Assembly (NCBI GenBank): GCA_964567755.1
Contig: CAZMNW010000052.1
Location: 30,679-94,678, forward strand
Direction: 5' to 3'
Length of the DNA: 64,000 bases
Source of the DNA: DASRJW01 sp964567755
Lineage (GTDB): Bacteria; Krumholzibacteriota; Krumholzibacteriia; G020349025
Shown: one piece after another, positions 1 to 8,315 of the stretch
Position numbering within the stretch: position 1 is the stretch's first letter
How the letters are laid out: every line of letters starts with the position of its first letter
Notes under the pieces: model-generated
Seen by the model: the letters and a program-made list of their open reading frames with translations, nothing else
Databases searched by the model: none
What the model was told of the DNA's origin: nothing
Position numbers and translations under genes: made by a program

Positions 1-1451
1 CGGCGCCCGACACCGCAGCCGCGCTCACACTCGCCGTGGTCGATCGTGCCATCCAGGCGCTGGTGGAGAATCAGAGCCTGTGCGTCGATCCGGGCGCGCC
101 AGAGATCGCGGTGTACACGCCGCGCCTGCTGGAAAGCGAAATCGCTTGCGCGCGGGCGCTGCAGGCGCTGTTGCAGCGCGGCACCGCCCCTTCGGATCCC
201 GAGAAGATCCTCGCAGGCTTCGCCACGCACTCCACCTCTGCGCTGTCGGCAAGCCAGCGACAGGCGGTCGTTGCCGCGCTCGGGTCGCGACTTCTCGTGA
301 TCACGGGCGGCCCCGGCACCGGCAAGACCACGCTCGTGCGCACGCTCATCGAGATCTTCGAGCACCAGCGCTTGCAAGTGGTGCTCTCGGCCCCCACCGG
401 GCGCGCCGCGAAACGCCTGGCCGAAGCCGCGCGCCGCCCCGCGTCGACTCTGCACCGGCTGTTGGAATGGAGCCCGCGCCTGGGGCGATTCCACCGCCAT
501 GCGTCTTTGCCGCTCGACGGCGACGTCTTCATCGTCGACGAGACCTCGATGGTGGACTTGCCACTCCTCGATCATCTCTTGCGCGCGTTGCCACCGCGTG
601 CCCGCTTGATCTGCGTCGGCGACGCCGATCAGTTGCCCTCGGTGGGACCCGGCGCGGTGCTCGGCGACATGATCGCCTCGGACGTGGTGCCGACGGTGCG
701 TTTGACCGAGCTCTTTCGGCAGGAGGAGGACAGTCTCATCGTGCACAGCGCCCATCGCATCCGCCAAGGCCACATGCCGCAGTTGCCGCCCGCCCGCGAG
801 CGCGCGAGTTTCGTCCTCGTCGAGCGCCGGGAACCGGAAGCCATTGTCGGCGCCGTGCTGCAGCTGGTCGGCGAGCGCCTGCCGGAAGCGCTGGGAGTGG
901 ATGCCCGGACGGCGATCCAAGTGCTGACGCCGATGCACCGCGGCCCGCTCGGCACCACTGCGCTCAACCTCGCGCTCCAGCAACTGCTCAACCCGGACGG
1001 GGATCCAGTCGGGGACACGCCGCTGCGTTGCGGCGACAAGGTGATGCAGATGCGGAACGATTACGATCTCGATGTGTGGAACGGCGATCTCGGACGCATC
1101 GAAGCCATCGATCCCAGCACACGCAGCGTCGTGGTGCGATTCGACGAACGCAGCGTGCGCTATGGATTCGACGCCTTGGATGCACTCGCGCTCGCCTATG
1201 CCTCGACGGTGCACAAGGCGCAAGGCAGCGAGGTTCCGGTGGTGGTATTGGTGCTGCATTCGCAACATCACATCATGCTGCAGCGCAACCTGATCTACAC
1301 CGCCGTGACGCGCGCGCGGCAGCAGGTCGTGATCGTCGGCGAACAGCGTGCGTTGCGGCAGGCCGTCGGGACCGCGCGACGACTGCAGCGCTACACGCGC
1401 CTGGCGTCGCGACTGCAGGCGCTGTCCGCGCCGGGTCCGCGTCCGGCATAA
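1..1451 (+). CDS. recD2: RecD2-like SF1B DNA helicase, 5'-truncated by window edge
   Basis: The reading frame is open through the first bases, so the gene begins before the window; about 480 codons of the C-terminal part are present. Counting from the GTG at 36, Walker A GGPGTGKTT is at residues 91-99, Walker B DETSMVD at 168-174, GDADQLPSVGPG at 195-206, and the SF1 motifs VHKAQGSE at 392-399 and YTAVTRA at 421-427. The segment before Walker A (a winged-helix-like stretch ending in VYTPRLLESE) and the SAHRIRQG segment fit stand-alone RecD2 helicases better than the RecD subunit of RecBCD. RecD2 enzymes are ATP-driven 5'-3' helicases with roles in repair. The 3' end converges on the ferredoxin gene. 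Confidence is high for the family and moderate for RecD2 against RecD, because the N-terminus is missing. Confidence 0.88.
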   Translation, partial: APDTAAALTLAVVDRAIQALVENQSLCVDPGAPEIAVYTPRLLESEIACARALQALLQRGTAPSDPEKILAGFATHSTSALSASQRQAVVAALGSRLLVITGGPGTGKTTLVRTLIEIFEHQRLQVVLSAPTGRAAKRLAEAARRPASTLHRLLEWSPRLGRFHRHASLPLDGDVFIVDETSMVDLPLLDHLLRALPPRARLICVGDADQLPSVGPGAVLGDMIASDVVPTVRLTELFRQEEDSLIVHSAHRIRQGHMPQLPPARERASFVLVERREPEAIVGAVLQLVGERLPEALGVDARTAIQVLTPMHRGPLGTTALNLALQQLLNPDGDPVGDTPLRCGDKVMQMRNDYDLDVWNGDLGRIEAIDPSTRSVVVRFDERSVRYGFDALDALALAYASTVHKAQGSEVPVVVLVLHSQHHIMLQRNLIYTAVTRARQQVVIVGEQRALRQAVGTARRLQRYTRLASRLQALSAPGPRPA

Positions 1452-1538
1452 CGCCGGAAATTGTTGCGCGGGGAACCGCTGAGCGTGGAGACGGAGACAC
1501 CACGCAGAGCCGCCCGGTGCCTGGCGACGCGCGCTGCC

Positions 1539-1898
1539 TCAAGCGTCGGAGGGCTCGGGAACGTCCCAGCCGCGGGAACGCTCGCGCTCCTGAACCTGCT
1601 CCAAGGTCAACGCCTCCGGCAGCTTCTCCAGCTCGGTGTCGCTCGTCACCTGCTCGGCGTGAGCGGCGAGTTCGTTGTTCTTCTCCAGCCATTCGGAGTA
1701 GACATCCGGCAGCTCGTCATCGGGCCAGATGGCATGCACCGGACATTCGGGAATACATGCCTTGCAGTCGATGCACTCGTCGGGGTTGATCACCAACATG
1801 GCAGGATCCTGCACCAGATAGAAACAGTCCACGGGACAGACCCGCGCACAGTCGATATAGCGACAGTCCACGCACCGCTCGGTCACGATGTGTGTCAT
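1539..1898 (-). CDS. fdxA: 7Fe-type (FdxA-like) ferredoxin
   Basis: A 119-residue small iron-sulfur protein. Cysteines at residues 9, 12, 17 and 21 followed by Pro, then a second set in CIDCKACIPECP, match ferredoxins carrying one [3Fe-4S] and one [4Fe-4S] cluster. The tail after about residue 60 is acidic and helical, as in FdxA proteins. The ATG at 1898 is chosen because a strong GGAGGGGG Shine-Dalgarno lies just upstream (1904-1913) and the protein then begins MTHIVTERC, as in the family; an upstream in-frame start would add 14 unconserved residues. It is a soluble cytoplasmic electron carrier with unknown partner. It converges with recD2 and lies downstream of the YihY gene, but has its own candidate promoter at 1952-1980. 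Confidence 0.9.
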   Translation of the reverse strand: MTHIVTERCVDCRYIDCARVCPVDCFYLVQDPAMLVINPDECIDCKACIPECPVHAIWPDDELPDVYSEWLEKNNELAAHAEQVTSDTELEKLPEALTLEQVQERERSRGWDVPEPSDA

Positions 1899-1951
1899 TC
1901 GTTCCCCCTCCTTCGGGATCGTTCGTGTCGGGGCCTGCACACCGGCCGGAC

Positions 1952-1980
1952 ATCATACCCGCCGGTCCGGGGCCCAGCAA
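1952..1980 (-). promoter_or_regulatory. candidate sigma70 promoter for ferredoxin
   Basis: Read on the minus strand, TTGCTG (1975-1980) and TATGAT (1952-1957) are separated by 17 nt. The -10 matches five of six consensus bases and the -35 three. Transcription would start about 45 nt upstream of the ferredoxin ATG, leaving room for its Shine-Dalgarno site. Confidence 0.4.
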
Positions 1981-2029
1981 GCGCTCCAAAGGCCCCGCGT
2001 GCGCATCAGCTCGACGCGGTTCGCGACCT

Positions 2030-2926
2030 TCAAGGCCGCGGCGCGACCTTCGGTTGCACGTCCACGACGGAGATGATTCCGGCCGACCGCTCCAGCTCGG
2101 CGTTCAGTTCGCCGCCGACGAGCACCGCCAGACCCGCGATGTACAGCCACAAGAGGAACACGACCACGGCCCCCAAGCCGCCGTACATGAGCTCGTATTT
2201 GCCGAAATGCGCCACATACGCCGAGAACAATCGGGTGCCCACGAGCCAGAACAGCACCGCGAGCACCGACCCTGGCGTGATCCATCGCCACGGGCGGCGC
2301 ACGTTCGGCGCCACGTGGTAGATGCACTCGATGACGAAGAACAGCGTGCCGCAACCGCTCGTGAGACTCCCGACGCGCCAAGCAGTCGCCCAGGCCGCGC
2401 CCGCGTGGCCGGCGATCCAGACATCGAGACGGCTGGAGAGAGACAACAAGATCGCGCCGGACATCACCAGCACCACGAACACCAGGGTGAGCCCGAGCGC
2501 GAGCACCGTGCGGTGCCAGAAGGAGCGGCCTTCGGGAACTCCCCAGGCGCGGTTCAAGGTCGCCATGACGGGCCGCATGCCGCTGGATGCAGCGAGCAAC
2601 GCTCCGAGCGCGCCCAACGACAGTAATCCGGTGTGACGGCCCGTGAGCGAATTGACTGTGCGGCGGACCAGGTCGGCGGCCGTGCCCGGCATCACGGTGG
2701 CGAAGCGCTCGGCCTGGCCGATGAGGTCCTGCTTGCGGAGCACGACCTCATCGAACGGGATGAAAGCCGTGAGCGCCACCAGGAAGACGACGAAAGGGAA
2801 AAAAGCGAGGAGAAAATAGTACGCTAGCTGTGCTGCGGCGCCGAAGACATCGTCGCGCAGCATTTCGGCCCAGAGCCGGCGGAAGACCCTGAGCCAGTTG
2901 CGTTTCCAGTATCCGCTGTAGCTCAT
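2030..2926 (-). CDS. YihY/BrkB-family inner-membrane protein
   Basis: A 298-residue polytopic membrane protein with about six hydrophobic segments. It opens with an amphipathic stretch followed by AAQLAYYFLLAFFPF, the hallmark N-terminal motif of the YihY/BrkB family (formerly misnamed ribonuclease BN). The length is normal for the family. Family function is unresolved; transport or envelope roles have been proposed. The ATG at 2926 has only a weak purine-rich stretch upstream. The next gene upstream is divergent (the protease/barrel gene at 3053), and the ferredoxin gene follows 131 nt downstream. Confidence 0.85.
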   Translation of the reverse strand: MSYSGYWKRNWLRVFRRLWAEMLRDDVFGAAAQLAYYFLLAFFPFVVFLVALTAFIPFDEVVLRKQDLIGQAERFATVMPGTAADLVRRTVNSLTGRHTGLLSLGALGALLAASSGMRPVMATLNRAWGVPEGRSFWHRTVLALGLTLVFVVLVMSGAILLSLSSRLDVWIAGHAGAAWATAWRVGSLTSGCGTLFFVIECIYHVAPNVRRPWRWITPGSVLAVLFWLVGTRLFSAYVAHFGKYELMYGGLGAVVVFLLWLYIAGLAVLVGGELNAELERSAGIISVVDVQPKVAPRP

Positions 2927-2974
2927 AGGAAATCCGGCGATGCTGCAACCGCGGCCAGTCTAGCATGCGCTGGC

Positions 2975-3003
2975 TTGGTTTCGAGGCCGGCGGGATGTAT
3001 CTT
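2975..3003 (+). promoter_or_regulatory. candidate sigma70 promoter for the protease/barrel gene
   Basis: TTGGTT (2975-2980) and TATCTT (2998-3003) are separated by 17 nt. Each hexamer is only a partial consensus match (3/6 and 4/6). The predicted transcript start, near 3010, falls between an upstream in-frame ATG at 2975 and the GTG at 3053, which supports the later start. Confidence 0.35.
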
Positions 3004-3052
3004 TGTACTTGGCCGCCCCGCCAGGACCACGAGGTCGCCCCGGAGGCCGACC

Positions 3053-5971
3053 GTGAGGCGTTTTTCCCTACTGGCCCCCTTGCTGGCGGCGGTGCTCGCC
3101 GGGCCAGCAGGCGCTCAGTTCGGGCAGAACAAAGTCCAATACCGCAGCTTTGACTGGCGGGTGCTCGAGACCGAGCACTTCGTCCTTTATTTCTATTCGG
3201 ACGAGACCGCCGCCGCCCACGAGGCGGCGCGGATGGCCGAGCGCGGCTACAACTACTTGTCGGGTTTTTTCCAGCACGAGTTCGAGGACAAGATCCCGGT
3301 CATCCTCTACTCGACGCACCAGGACTTCGAGCAGTCGAACGTCATCGGCGGGTTCGTCGGCGAAGGCACGGGGGGAGTCACCGAATCGCTCAAGGGCCGG
3401 GTGACGCTGCCGCTCACCGGCTCATTCGCCGAGCTGAATCACGTCCTCGTGCACGAGTTGGTGCACGCCTTCCAGTTCGATCTGCTCAATCGCAACATTC
3501 TGCCGCAGATGAACGCGCGCTCGCTGCCGCTCTGGATGATGGAAGGCATGGCCGAATGGGTGAGCAACGGCGTCGATCCGATCACCGCGATGTGGGTCTT
3601 GGACGCCCAGCGCGCCGGCAAGATTCCGAGCGTGCAGCAAATGTCTTCGGTGCAAGACATTCGCGTCTATCGCATGGGGCAAGCGCTCTACGAGGTCATT
3701 GGCCAGCGCTACGGTCCCGGTCGCGTGCGCCAGATCCTGAAGCAGCCCGAACGCCAGCGCCCGGGGCAACCGGATTCCCTCCCGATGCTGCCGCCGTCGC
3801 CCGCCTCCGATACCATGGGGGGGCAAGCCGCGGCGCCGCCGCCGGCATTCGGCTCGGAAACCCCCGAAGGACAATCCCTCGACCAGCTCTGGCACGCCTA
3901 TGCCGAGAGCTTGGCGACGAATCTCGGCGAAGGTCTGGTCGAGCCCGATTCGGTCGCCGAAGCGGTGGCGCAGAAATCGGGGTACGCCAAGGCGTTTCAT
4001 CTCGCCCCCGCCGGCACGGCCGCCGGCGATCGCGTGCTGTTTTATTCCTCACGCGGAATGCACAACGAGCTCATGGTGGCCGAGCGGGCGGAAAACGGAT
4101 GGAAAACGCGGAGCCTAGTGGCAGGCGAGCAGAGCGCCGAGCGCGAGGCGTTGCCGCTGCTCTCGGCGTCGGCCGACTGGTCCCCAGACGAGAAAACGGT
4201 CGTGTTCGTCGCCACGCAGCAGGGGCGCGACATGCTGCAGATCCTCGATTTCCGCAAGCGCAAGGTCATCCGCCAGATCAAGACCGACCTGCAGGCCATC
4301 GCCAACCCATCGTTCTCTCCCGACGGCCGCTGGGTGGTGTTTTCGGGCCTGCACCGCGGGCATGGCGATTTGTTCGCCGTCGAAGTGGAAACGGGCGACC
4401 TGGTGCGCCTGACGCAAGACGCCTTCGCCGAGCGCACGCCGCGGTTTTCACCCGACGGCAACACGCTGGTTTTCGCCACCGATCGCGGTCCGCACACCGA
4501 CCTCGACGGCTTGGTGTTCGGCACCTGGAACATCGGGACGATGCAGCTGCGGCGCGATGCGCGCGGCGACCTCGTGCCGGGCGAAACGACGCCGATCGTG
4601 GTCACCGAAGCCGATGATTTCGCGCCGGTGTGGAGCCCGGACGGTAAGACCATCGCCTTCATCTCCGATCGCTCCGGCACCTATCAAGTGCACACCTACG
4701 ATCTCGAGACCGGCGAGCTTCGGCAGCGCACGCGCTTCGCCTCGGGAGTGATCGGCATCATCCCCACGGGACCGGCGGTGTCATGGTCACGGTCCAACGA
4801 TATTTTTTATTCCGTGTTCCATCATGGCGGCTGGCATCTGTACCGCACGACGGGCTGGCCCGAGGATCTGCCGAGCGCGGCCGACAGCACCAGCCAACAG
4901 CTGGTGCGCTCCCAGCCCGCGGCCATCCACACCGGCGCCGACATGCGATTGGACGCCGACGAGCGCGATTACAAGGCGCGGCTCACCCCCGAATATGCGG
5001 TCGTCGGCGCACTCTACATCGGCAACTCGGGTGCCGCGGGCTCGGGCCAGCTGCTTCTCGGCGACATGTTGGGCAATCAATACTTGCTGTTGTCCGGATA
5101 CTTGCGCACCGACTTCGACCAGTCCGAAATCCTGGTGCAGTACGCCAACCTCGGACACCGCTGGCAGTGGGGCCTGGCGGGATTCCAGTATCGCGACGAC
5201 ATCTTGGTGTACTCGTCACCGACACGCGGCAATGTCGAGAGCACCGTGTTCCGCGGCGTCGGCGGGCAGCTGTACTACCCCTTCAATCGCTTCCGCCGCC
5301 TCGAGTTCCAGCTCGACTTCCGCAACGAAAACGTGCACACCTCGGTGTGGACCACGGTGGGCGATTCGCTCGGTTCGGCGCAAATCGTCGAGGAGCGCGT
5401 CGGTAACTTCTATTACTCGACACCAGGCCTGGCCCTCGTGCACGACAACTCCTCGTACTCGGGCTTCACCCCGGTTTCGGGCGGACGCTGGCGCGTCGAG
5501 GGCAGCAAGGCCTTCGGCGACCTCGACTACACGCTCGCGATTCTCGACTGGCGGCGTTACCTGAACGTGCACCGGCGCGGCGCGCTGGCGCTGCGGTTCA
5601 TCGGCGCGTCGTCCTGGGGCCGGGATCTGCGCCTGCTCTACATCGGCGGACCGGAAACATTCCGCGGCACCGATTTCGGCGGTCTGGCGGGAACGCGCAT
5701 CGCTTTCGCCAATGTCGAGGCGCGCTTCCCCTTGTTCGCCGGCACCGAGCTCGTCCGTGGCGTCGTGTTCTTCGATGCCGCCACGAGCTGGTATGAGAAT
5801 CAGAGCTACGCCGATCAGCGGGTGCAAACCGCGTTCGGATTCGGCGTGCGCGCCTACGTCGGGCTGCCGCTGCGTTTCGATGCCGCCCTGCCACTCAGCA
5901 CCGATCCGAGCAACCCGTTCAGTCAAAGAAAAGAGTGGAAAACCTTCTTCGCCATCGGCTTTGATTACTGA
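3053..5971 (+). CDS. secreted gluzincin peptidase-like / TolB-type propeller / Omp85-like barrel protein
   Basis: A 972-residue exported protein. The GTG at 3053 follows GGAGG (3042-3046) by six bases and gives a clean signal peptide (MRRFSLLAPLLAAVLAGPAG, then AQ). Residues 134-138 are HELVH, and WMMEGMAEW about 30 residues later offers the third (Glu) zinc ligand, so the first domain resembles peptidase-MA/M1-type gluzincins. Residues about 340-610 contain PD40/TolB-like propeller repeats with the SPDG signature (SFSPDGRW, RFSPDGNT, WSPDGKT). The last 330 residues look like a surface-antigen (Omp85/BamA-type) beta-barrel: GGRWRVEGSKAFGD, then LRLLYIGGPETFRGTDFGG, and a terminal aromatic residue. 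The MBL-fold gene begins one base after its stop. Whether the peptidase is active and what it cuts cannot be told. Confidence 0.75.
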   Translation: MRRFSLLAPLLAAVLAGPAGAQFGQNKVQYRSFDWRVLETEHFVLYFYSDETAAAHEAARMAERGYNYLSGFFQHEFEDKIPVILYSTHQDFEQSNVIGGFVGEGTGGVTESLKGRVTLPLTGSFAELNHVLVHELVHAFQFDLLNRNILPQMNARSLPLWMMEGMAEWVSNGVDPITAMWVLDAQRAGKIPSVQQMSSVQDIRVYRMGQALYEVIGQRYGPGRVRQILKQPERQRPGQPDSLPMLPPSPASDTMGGQAAAPPPAFGSETPEGQSLDQLWHAYAESLATNLGEGLVEPDSVAEAVAQKSGYAKAFHLAPAGTAAGDRVLFYSSRGMHNELMVAERAENGWKTRSLVAGEQSAEREALPLLSASADWSPDEKTVVFVATQQGRDMLQILDFRKRKVIRQIKTDLQAIANPSFSPDGRWVVFSGLHRGHGDLFAVEVETGDLVRLTQDAFAERTPRFSPDGNTLVFATDRGPHTDLDGLVFGTWNIGTMQLRRDARGDLVPGETTPIVVTEADDFAPVWSPDGKTIAFISDRSGTYQVHTYDLETGELRQRTRFASGVIGIIPTGPAVSWSRSNDIFYSVFHHGGWHLYRTTGWPEDLPSAADSTSQQLVRSQPAAIHTGADMRLDADERDYKARLTPEYAVVGALYIGNSGAAGSGQLLLGDMLGNQYLLLSGYLRTDFDQSEILVQYANLGHRWQWGLAGFQYRDDILVYSSPTRGNVESTVFRGVGGQLYYPFNRFRRLEFQLDFRNENVHTSVWTTVGDSLGSAQIVEERVGNFYYSTPGLALVHDNSSYSGFTPVSGGRWRVEGSKAFGDLDYTLAILDWRRYLNVHRRGALALRFIGASSWGRDLRLLYIGGPETFRGTDFGGLAGTRIAFANVEARFPLFAGTELVRGVVFFDAATSWYENQSYADQRVQTAFGFGVRAYVGLPLRFDAALPLSTDPSNPFSQRKEWKTFFAIGFDY

Positions 5972-5972
5972 C

Positions 5973-6881
5973 ATGCGATGCGGACGGCACAGAATCGCCC
6001 CATGGGTCGTGTGCGTCGTCGCCAGCCTTGGCGCACCATCCTTGGCCCAAGACATGGCGGACGTGGCGATCGAAGCCATCCCCGTCGCCGGCTCCATCCA
6101 CATGCTGAAGGGCCGGGGAGGCAACCTCGGGGTTTGCGTCGGCCCGGACGGCAGCTTCTTGGTCGACGACCAGTTCGCCCCGCTCACCGACAAGATTCTG
6201 GCCGCCATCGCGACCATCCATCCGGGCCCGCTGCGTTTCGTCCTCAACACGCATTGGCACGGCGACCACACCGGCGGCAACGAGAACCTCGGCAAGGCCG
6301 GCACGCTCGTCGTCGCTCACGACAACGTGCGTGTCCGCATGAGCACGGAGCAGTTCAACACCGTCTTCGCCGACACGACGCCGCCATCGCCGGCGGCCGC
6401 GCTGCCGGTGGTCACCTTCAACGACGCAGTCACCTTGCATCTGAACGGCGAGGAGATCCACGCCTTTCACGTGCCCCCGGCGCACACCGACGGCGACGCC
6501 ATCGTTCACTTCCGGCGCGCCAACGTCATCCATGCCGGCGACATTTACTTCAACGGCATGTATCCGTTCATCGACATCGATAGCGGCGGCTCGATCCGCG
6601 GCGTGCTCGCGGCCGTCGATCGCATCTTGGCGCTCGCCGACGCCAACACCCACATTATCCCCGGCCACGGACCGCTCTCCAACCGCATCGAGCTCGAGCG
6701 CTACCGCGCCATGCTCGCCGGCGTCGTCGATGCCATCGCGCCGGCTATAGGGCGCGGCGCGACGCTCGAGGAGGTGGTGGCGGCGGCACCCACGGCCACC
6801 TTCGATGCCATCTGGGGCAATGGCTTCATGAAACCGCCACAATTCACCAAGATCGTCTATCTCGATCTGAGCCGGAAGTAG
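5973..6881 (+). CDS. secreted metallo-beta-lactamase-fold hydrolase
   Basis: A 302-residue MBL-fold protein. The zinc motif HWHGDHTGG gives His94, His96, Asp98 and His99; further expected ligands are visible in VPPAHTDGD, HAGDIYF and IPGHG. The first 26 residues (basic start, hydrophobic run, then SLAQ) form a signal peptide, so the enzyme is probably periplasmic. The ATG is one base after the stop of the protease/barrel gene, so the pair is likely cotranscribed. The sequence is a general secreted MBL hydrolase, of the type often annotated next to quinoprotein or beta-lactamase B3 families. The substrate is unknown and antibiotic hydrolysis should not be assumed. Confidence 0.85.
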   Translation: MRCGRHRIAPWVVCVVASLGAPSLAQDMADVAIEAIPVAGSIHMLKGRGGNLGVCVGPDGSFLVDDQFAPLTDKILAAIATIHPGPLRFVLNTHWHGDHTGGNENLGKAGTLVVAHDNVRVRMSTEQFNTVFADTTPPSPAAALPVVTFNDAVTLHLNGEEIHAFHVPPAHTDGDAIVHFRRANVIHAGDIYFNGMYPFIDIDSGGSIRGVLAAVDRILALADANTHIIPGHGPLSNRIELERYRAMLAGVVDAIAPAIGRGATLEEVVAAAPTATFDAIWGNGFMKPPQFTKIVYLDLSRK

Positions 6882-6886
6882 GGGCT

Positions 6887-7150
6887 TCAGCCGCCGCTCA
6901 GTGCGCAGAGGATGTGCACTTCCTGGCCGGGGGCCACCTCGCGCGCGAGCTGCCGCGCCATGTCGCCATCGACGAAGAAGCGGATGTGCTCGCGAATGCG
7001 TCCCTGCTCGTCGACGATGCGAAAGCGCAGCCCAGGAAAACGCGAATCGAGCACGTCGACGATCTCCGCCAAGGTGCTGCCACTGGCTTCGACTTGCGCC
7101 GCGCCCCCCGTGTAGGCGAAAAGCGGCGACGGGATGTGCACGCGCGTCAT
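6887..7150 (-). CDS. MoaD/ThiS-like ubiquitin-fold protein
   Basis: An 87-residue protein with beta-grasp pattern and a C-terminal Gly-Gly (ending CALSGG), the tail that MoaD, ThiS and other prokaryotic ubiquitin-like proteins use for adenylation and thiocarboxylation. The ATG at 7150 overlaps the stop of the propeller gene (ATGA), indicating translational coupling. No MoaE, MoeB/ThiF or ThiG homologue is near, so a molybdopterin or thiamine role is not supported by context. Pairing with a BNR propeller gene suggests a dedicated sulfur-carrier or modifier role, but this is inference. Confidence 0.75.
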   Translation of the reverse strand: MTRVHIPSPLFAYTGGAAQVEASGSTLAEIVDVLDSRFPGLRFRIVDEQGRIREHIRFFVDGDMARQLAREVAPGQEVHILCALSGG

Positions 7151-8298
7151 CCTCTGACCCCGGTGGTGATCGAGTAGATCTCGGGCAGATGCGAGGCCAA
7201 CGCGCGCCACCGTTGTCCGCCATCGTCGCTCGCCCAGATCTCACCGCTCGTGGTGCCGAAGTACAGTCCCACCGGCTCGCTCGTGTCGGCCGCGAACGCC
7301 TGTCGTTTGACGGTGAACCAAGCTTGCCGCTCCGGCAGACCGCGTGCTTGACGCAGCCAGCTGCGGCCGCCGTCGCGGGTGCGGTAGACGGCGGGCTTGC
7401 CGCCGGGGCTCGTGCGCGGCCACACCGTGGTGCCGTCCATCGGGAACACCCACGCCGTGTCCGGATCGCGCGGGTGCAAGACGATGGGAAAGCCGATGTC
7501 ACCGATCACACGCGGCATGTTGTCGCCGATGCGCTCCCACCTTTCGCCCGGACGATCGAGCCGGTAGATGCCGCAGTGGTTCTGGTGGTAGAGCCGGTCG
7601 GGGTTGAGCGGGTGCATGGCGATGCAGTGCGGATCCTGGCCGAACTCCGGATACTTGGTCGGCAAGAAGTCGGCCAAGATGCCTTGGTTGAGCGGCCGCC
7701 AGTCCTTGCCGCCATCCTGACTTTCGAACACACCGCCCGAAGACATGCCGAAATACATGTGCTCGGGGTCGCGCGGATCGATCAGGATCGAGTGCAGGGT
7801 CGGCCCGTCGGGAGTGCCATCGCCGCCCGCCCAAGTGTCGCGACGCGGATGCGCGTTGAAGCCACGCACACCCTCCCAGGTGTCGCCCGCGTCGTCGCTG
7901 CGAAACAGTCCCTGCGGCGACGTCCCCGCAAACCAGACGCCGGGTTGCTGTGCGTGTCCGGGGGTGAGCCAGAAGACATGCTGCACCGCAAGCTCTCGCG
8001 ACCCACCGGCCGCGAAAGCAGGAGGGCGGCTCGCCTCCTGCCACGTCCGCCCCCAGTCTTGCGAACGGAACACCGTCGGCCCCAAATGCCCGGTCCTGAC
8101 CGCCAGCAGCAGGCTCTGCCCGTCACGCGGATCCAGCACCGCGTGATGGACGATGTGTCCGAGAAAATGCGGTCCGGCGAGCTTCCATGTGGGCCGCCCC
8201 GCATCCGCCGTGAGGAAGAACGCGCCCTTGCGCGTACCGACGAGAACGACGGATTTTTGCGCCCGCCGGCGCGCCCGAGCCTGCTGTCGCGGTCTCAC
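7147..8298 (-). CDS. BNR/sialidase-like beta-propeller protein
   Basis: A 383-residue protein made of sialidase/YVTN-type blades with Asp-box-like motifs: SQDWGRTW, SDDAGDTW, SQDGGKDW, TRDGGRSW and SDDGGQRW. Each is followed or preceded by Trp-rich strands typical of WD40/BNR glycosidase-fold propellers. No signal peptide is visible, so it is probably cytoplasmic. The GTG at 8298 is chosen because GGAGG lies eight bases upstream; the open frame extends much further but would run antiparallel-free through kbl and tdh in the wrong frame. It lies 17 nt after kbl and overlaps the MoaD-like start by four bases. Automated calls of exo-alpha-sialidase for this fold should be treated cautiously because the arginine triad cannot be verified here. 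Confidence 0.75.
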   Translation of the reverse strand: MRPRQQARARRRAQKSVVLVGTRKGAFFLTADAGRPTWKLAGPHFLGHIVHHAVLDPRDGQSLLLAVRTGHLGPTVFRSQDWGRTWQEASRPPAFAAGGSRELAVQHVFWLTPGHAQQPGVWFAGTSPQGLFRSDDAGDTWEGVRGFNAHPRRDTWAGGDGTPDGPTLHSILIDPRDPEHMYFGMSSGGVFESQDGGKDWRPLNQGILADFLPTKYPEFGQDPHCIAMHPLNPDRLYHQNHCGIYRLDRPGERWERIGDNMPRVIGDIGFPIVLHPRDPDTAWVFPMDGTTVWPRTSPGGKPAVYRTRDGGRSWLRQARGLPERQAWFTVKRQAFAADTSEPVGLYFGTTSGEIWASDDGGQRWRALASHLPEIYSITTGVRG

Positions 8299-8315
8299 AC
8301 TGGCCACCTCCGTGA

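Noticed and set aside
1452..1538. GCGTGG/CCACGC pairing between recD2 and ferredoxin genes as a terminator
   Set aside because: Stem of six with an 11-nt loop and no T-run; not convincing.
5973..6881. Calling the MBL-fold protein an antibiotic-resistance beta-lactamase
   Set aside because: The zinc motif is shared by many hydrolases and nothing specific to beta-lactam hydrolysis can be seen.
7147..8298. Calling the BNR propeller an active sialidase
   Set aside because: Asp-box repeats alone do not show the catalytic Arg triad, Tyr or Asp; only the fold is supported.
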